From Methanocalculus alkaliphilus (GTDB taxonomy: Archaea > Halobacteriota > Methanomicrobia > Methanomicrobiales > Methanocorpusculaceae): a stretch of DNA of 64,000 nucleotides. Made by a program: the position numbers and the translations under genes. The DNA lies in NCBI RefSeq assembly GCF_024170505.1, contig NZ_JALJYG010000005.1, positions 79,535-143,534 of the forward strand, written 5' to 3'. Positions 63,904 through 64,000 of the stretch are shown one piece after another (within the stretch, counting starts at the first letter, position 1; each line of letters starts with the position of its first letter). Below the pieces are notes generated by a model, which saw only the letters and a list, made by a program, of their open reading frames with translations, did not search any database and was not told the DNA's origin.

Positions 63904-64000
63904 TGTGTAAATGGCGGGATCAAAGTGCCCAAAAGTGGCGGAATAAAAATGCTCATTTCAACAACATAAAACCTCTGTTATACAACCCTTTCAGACATGG
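63904..64000. mobile_element. Probable end of an IS21-family element (partial)
   Basis: The sequence begins with TGTGTAA and has two similar 20-base repeats at 63912-63931 and 63936-63955 (TGGCGGGATCAAAGTGCCCA and a diverged copy). Repeated units of the type TGGCGG...AAAnTGCCCA are characteristic of IS21 ends, where the transposase binds. The transposase genes would lie outside the right edge of the window. Confidence 0.5.

Overview
The window comes from a hydrogen- or formate-using methanogenic archaeon. The evidence is a formylmethanofuran dehydrogenase operon, F420 biosynthesis (cofE), an Eha-type and an Mbh-type energy-converting hydrogenase, archaeal TFE, Sec61-beta, a proteasome beta subunit, aCPSF1 and aTrm56. 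The gene content fits the order Methanomicrobiales best (inference; genus not determined). Most of the window has moderately high GC and tightly overlapping genes with archaeal TATA boxes. The last ~5.5 kb is clearly AT-rich.

Layout. 1-4.6 kb: partial GMC oxidoreductase, HerA-like ATPase, rubredoxin-like protein, tRNA-Leu(UAG), AI-2E-type permease. 4.7-15.5 kb: one long, mostly overlapping cluster of eha genes (membrane subunits, then small and large hydrogenase subunits), a four-cluster polyferredoxin and fwd/fmdDBAC. This layout suggests ion-gradient-driven reduction of ferredoxin from H2, delivered to the first CO2-fixing step of methanogenesis. 15.5-31.9 kb: housekeeping genes (cofE, Sec61-beta, amidohydrolase, UspA, CBS protein, psmB, aCPSF1, MFS and RND transporters, beta-propeller protein, tRNA-Leu(GAG), ACT regulator, HD protein, TFE, ATP-grasp, aTrm56). 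32-41.5 kb: the three-gene homocysteine synthesis set (COG1900-CBS, NIL-ferredoxin, COG2122), Nif3-like, SWIM protein, alaS, membrane ArsR regulator, hisH and a PUA/PAPS-reductase-like protein. 41.7-49.8 kb: complete 14-gene mbhA-N operon.

49.8-56.2 kb is an accessory region: an atypical tnpB with terminal hairpins, two HicBA toxin-antitoxin pairs around a decayed PIN-domain fragment, an orphan antitoxin-like gene, and a duplicated hydrogenase maturation protease gene (one copy broken) flanking a TPR gene. A 31-residue Lys-rich protein with a strong ribosome binding site follows. 56.4-64 kb holds a secreted beta-helix protein with a Thr-Pro repeat linker, a glycosyltransferase, a polytopic membrane protein, a DUF354 protein and, at the right edge, what looks like one end of an IS21-family element.

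How parts fit together: Eha and Mbh are two unrelated-in-detail ferredoxin-linked hydrogenases 26 kb apart. Only the Mbh large subunit carries a HycE-like C-terminal extension, so the intact maturation protease at 55.4 kb is most likely needed for Mbh. No clearly new biological system stands out. The most unusual points are the Eha-Fwd gene fusion into one cluster, the toxin-antitoxin/tnpB island, the PUA-PAPS reductase fusion and the small Lys-rich protein.
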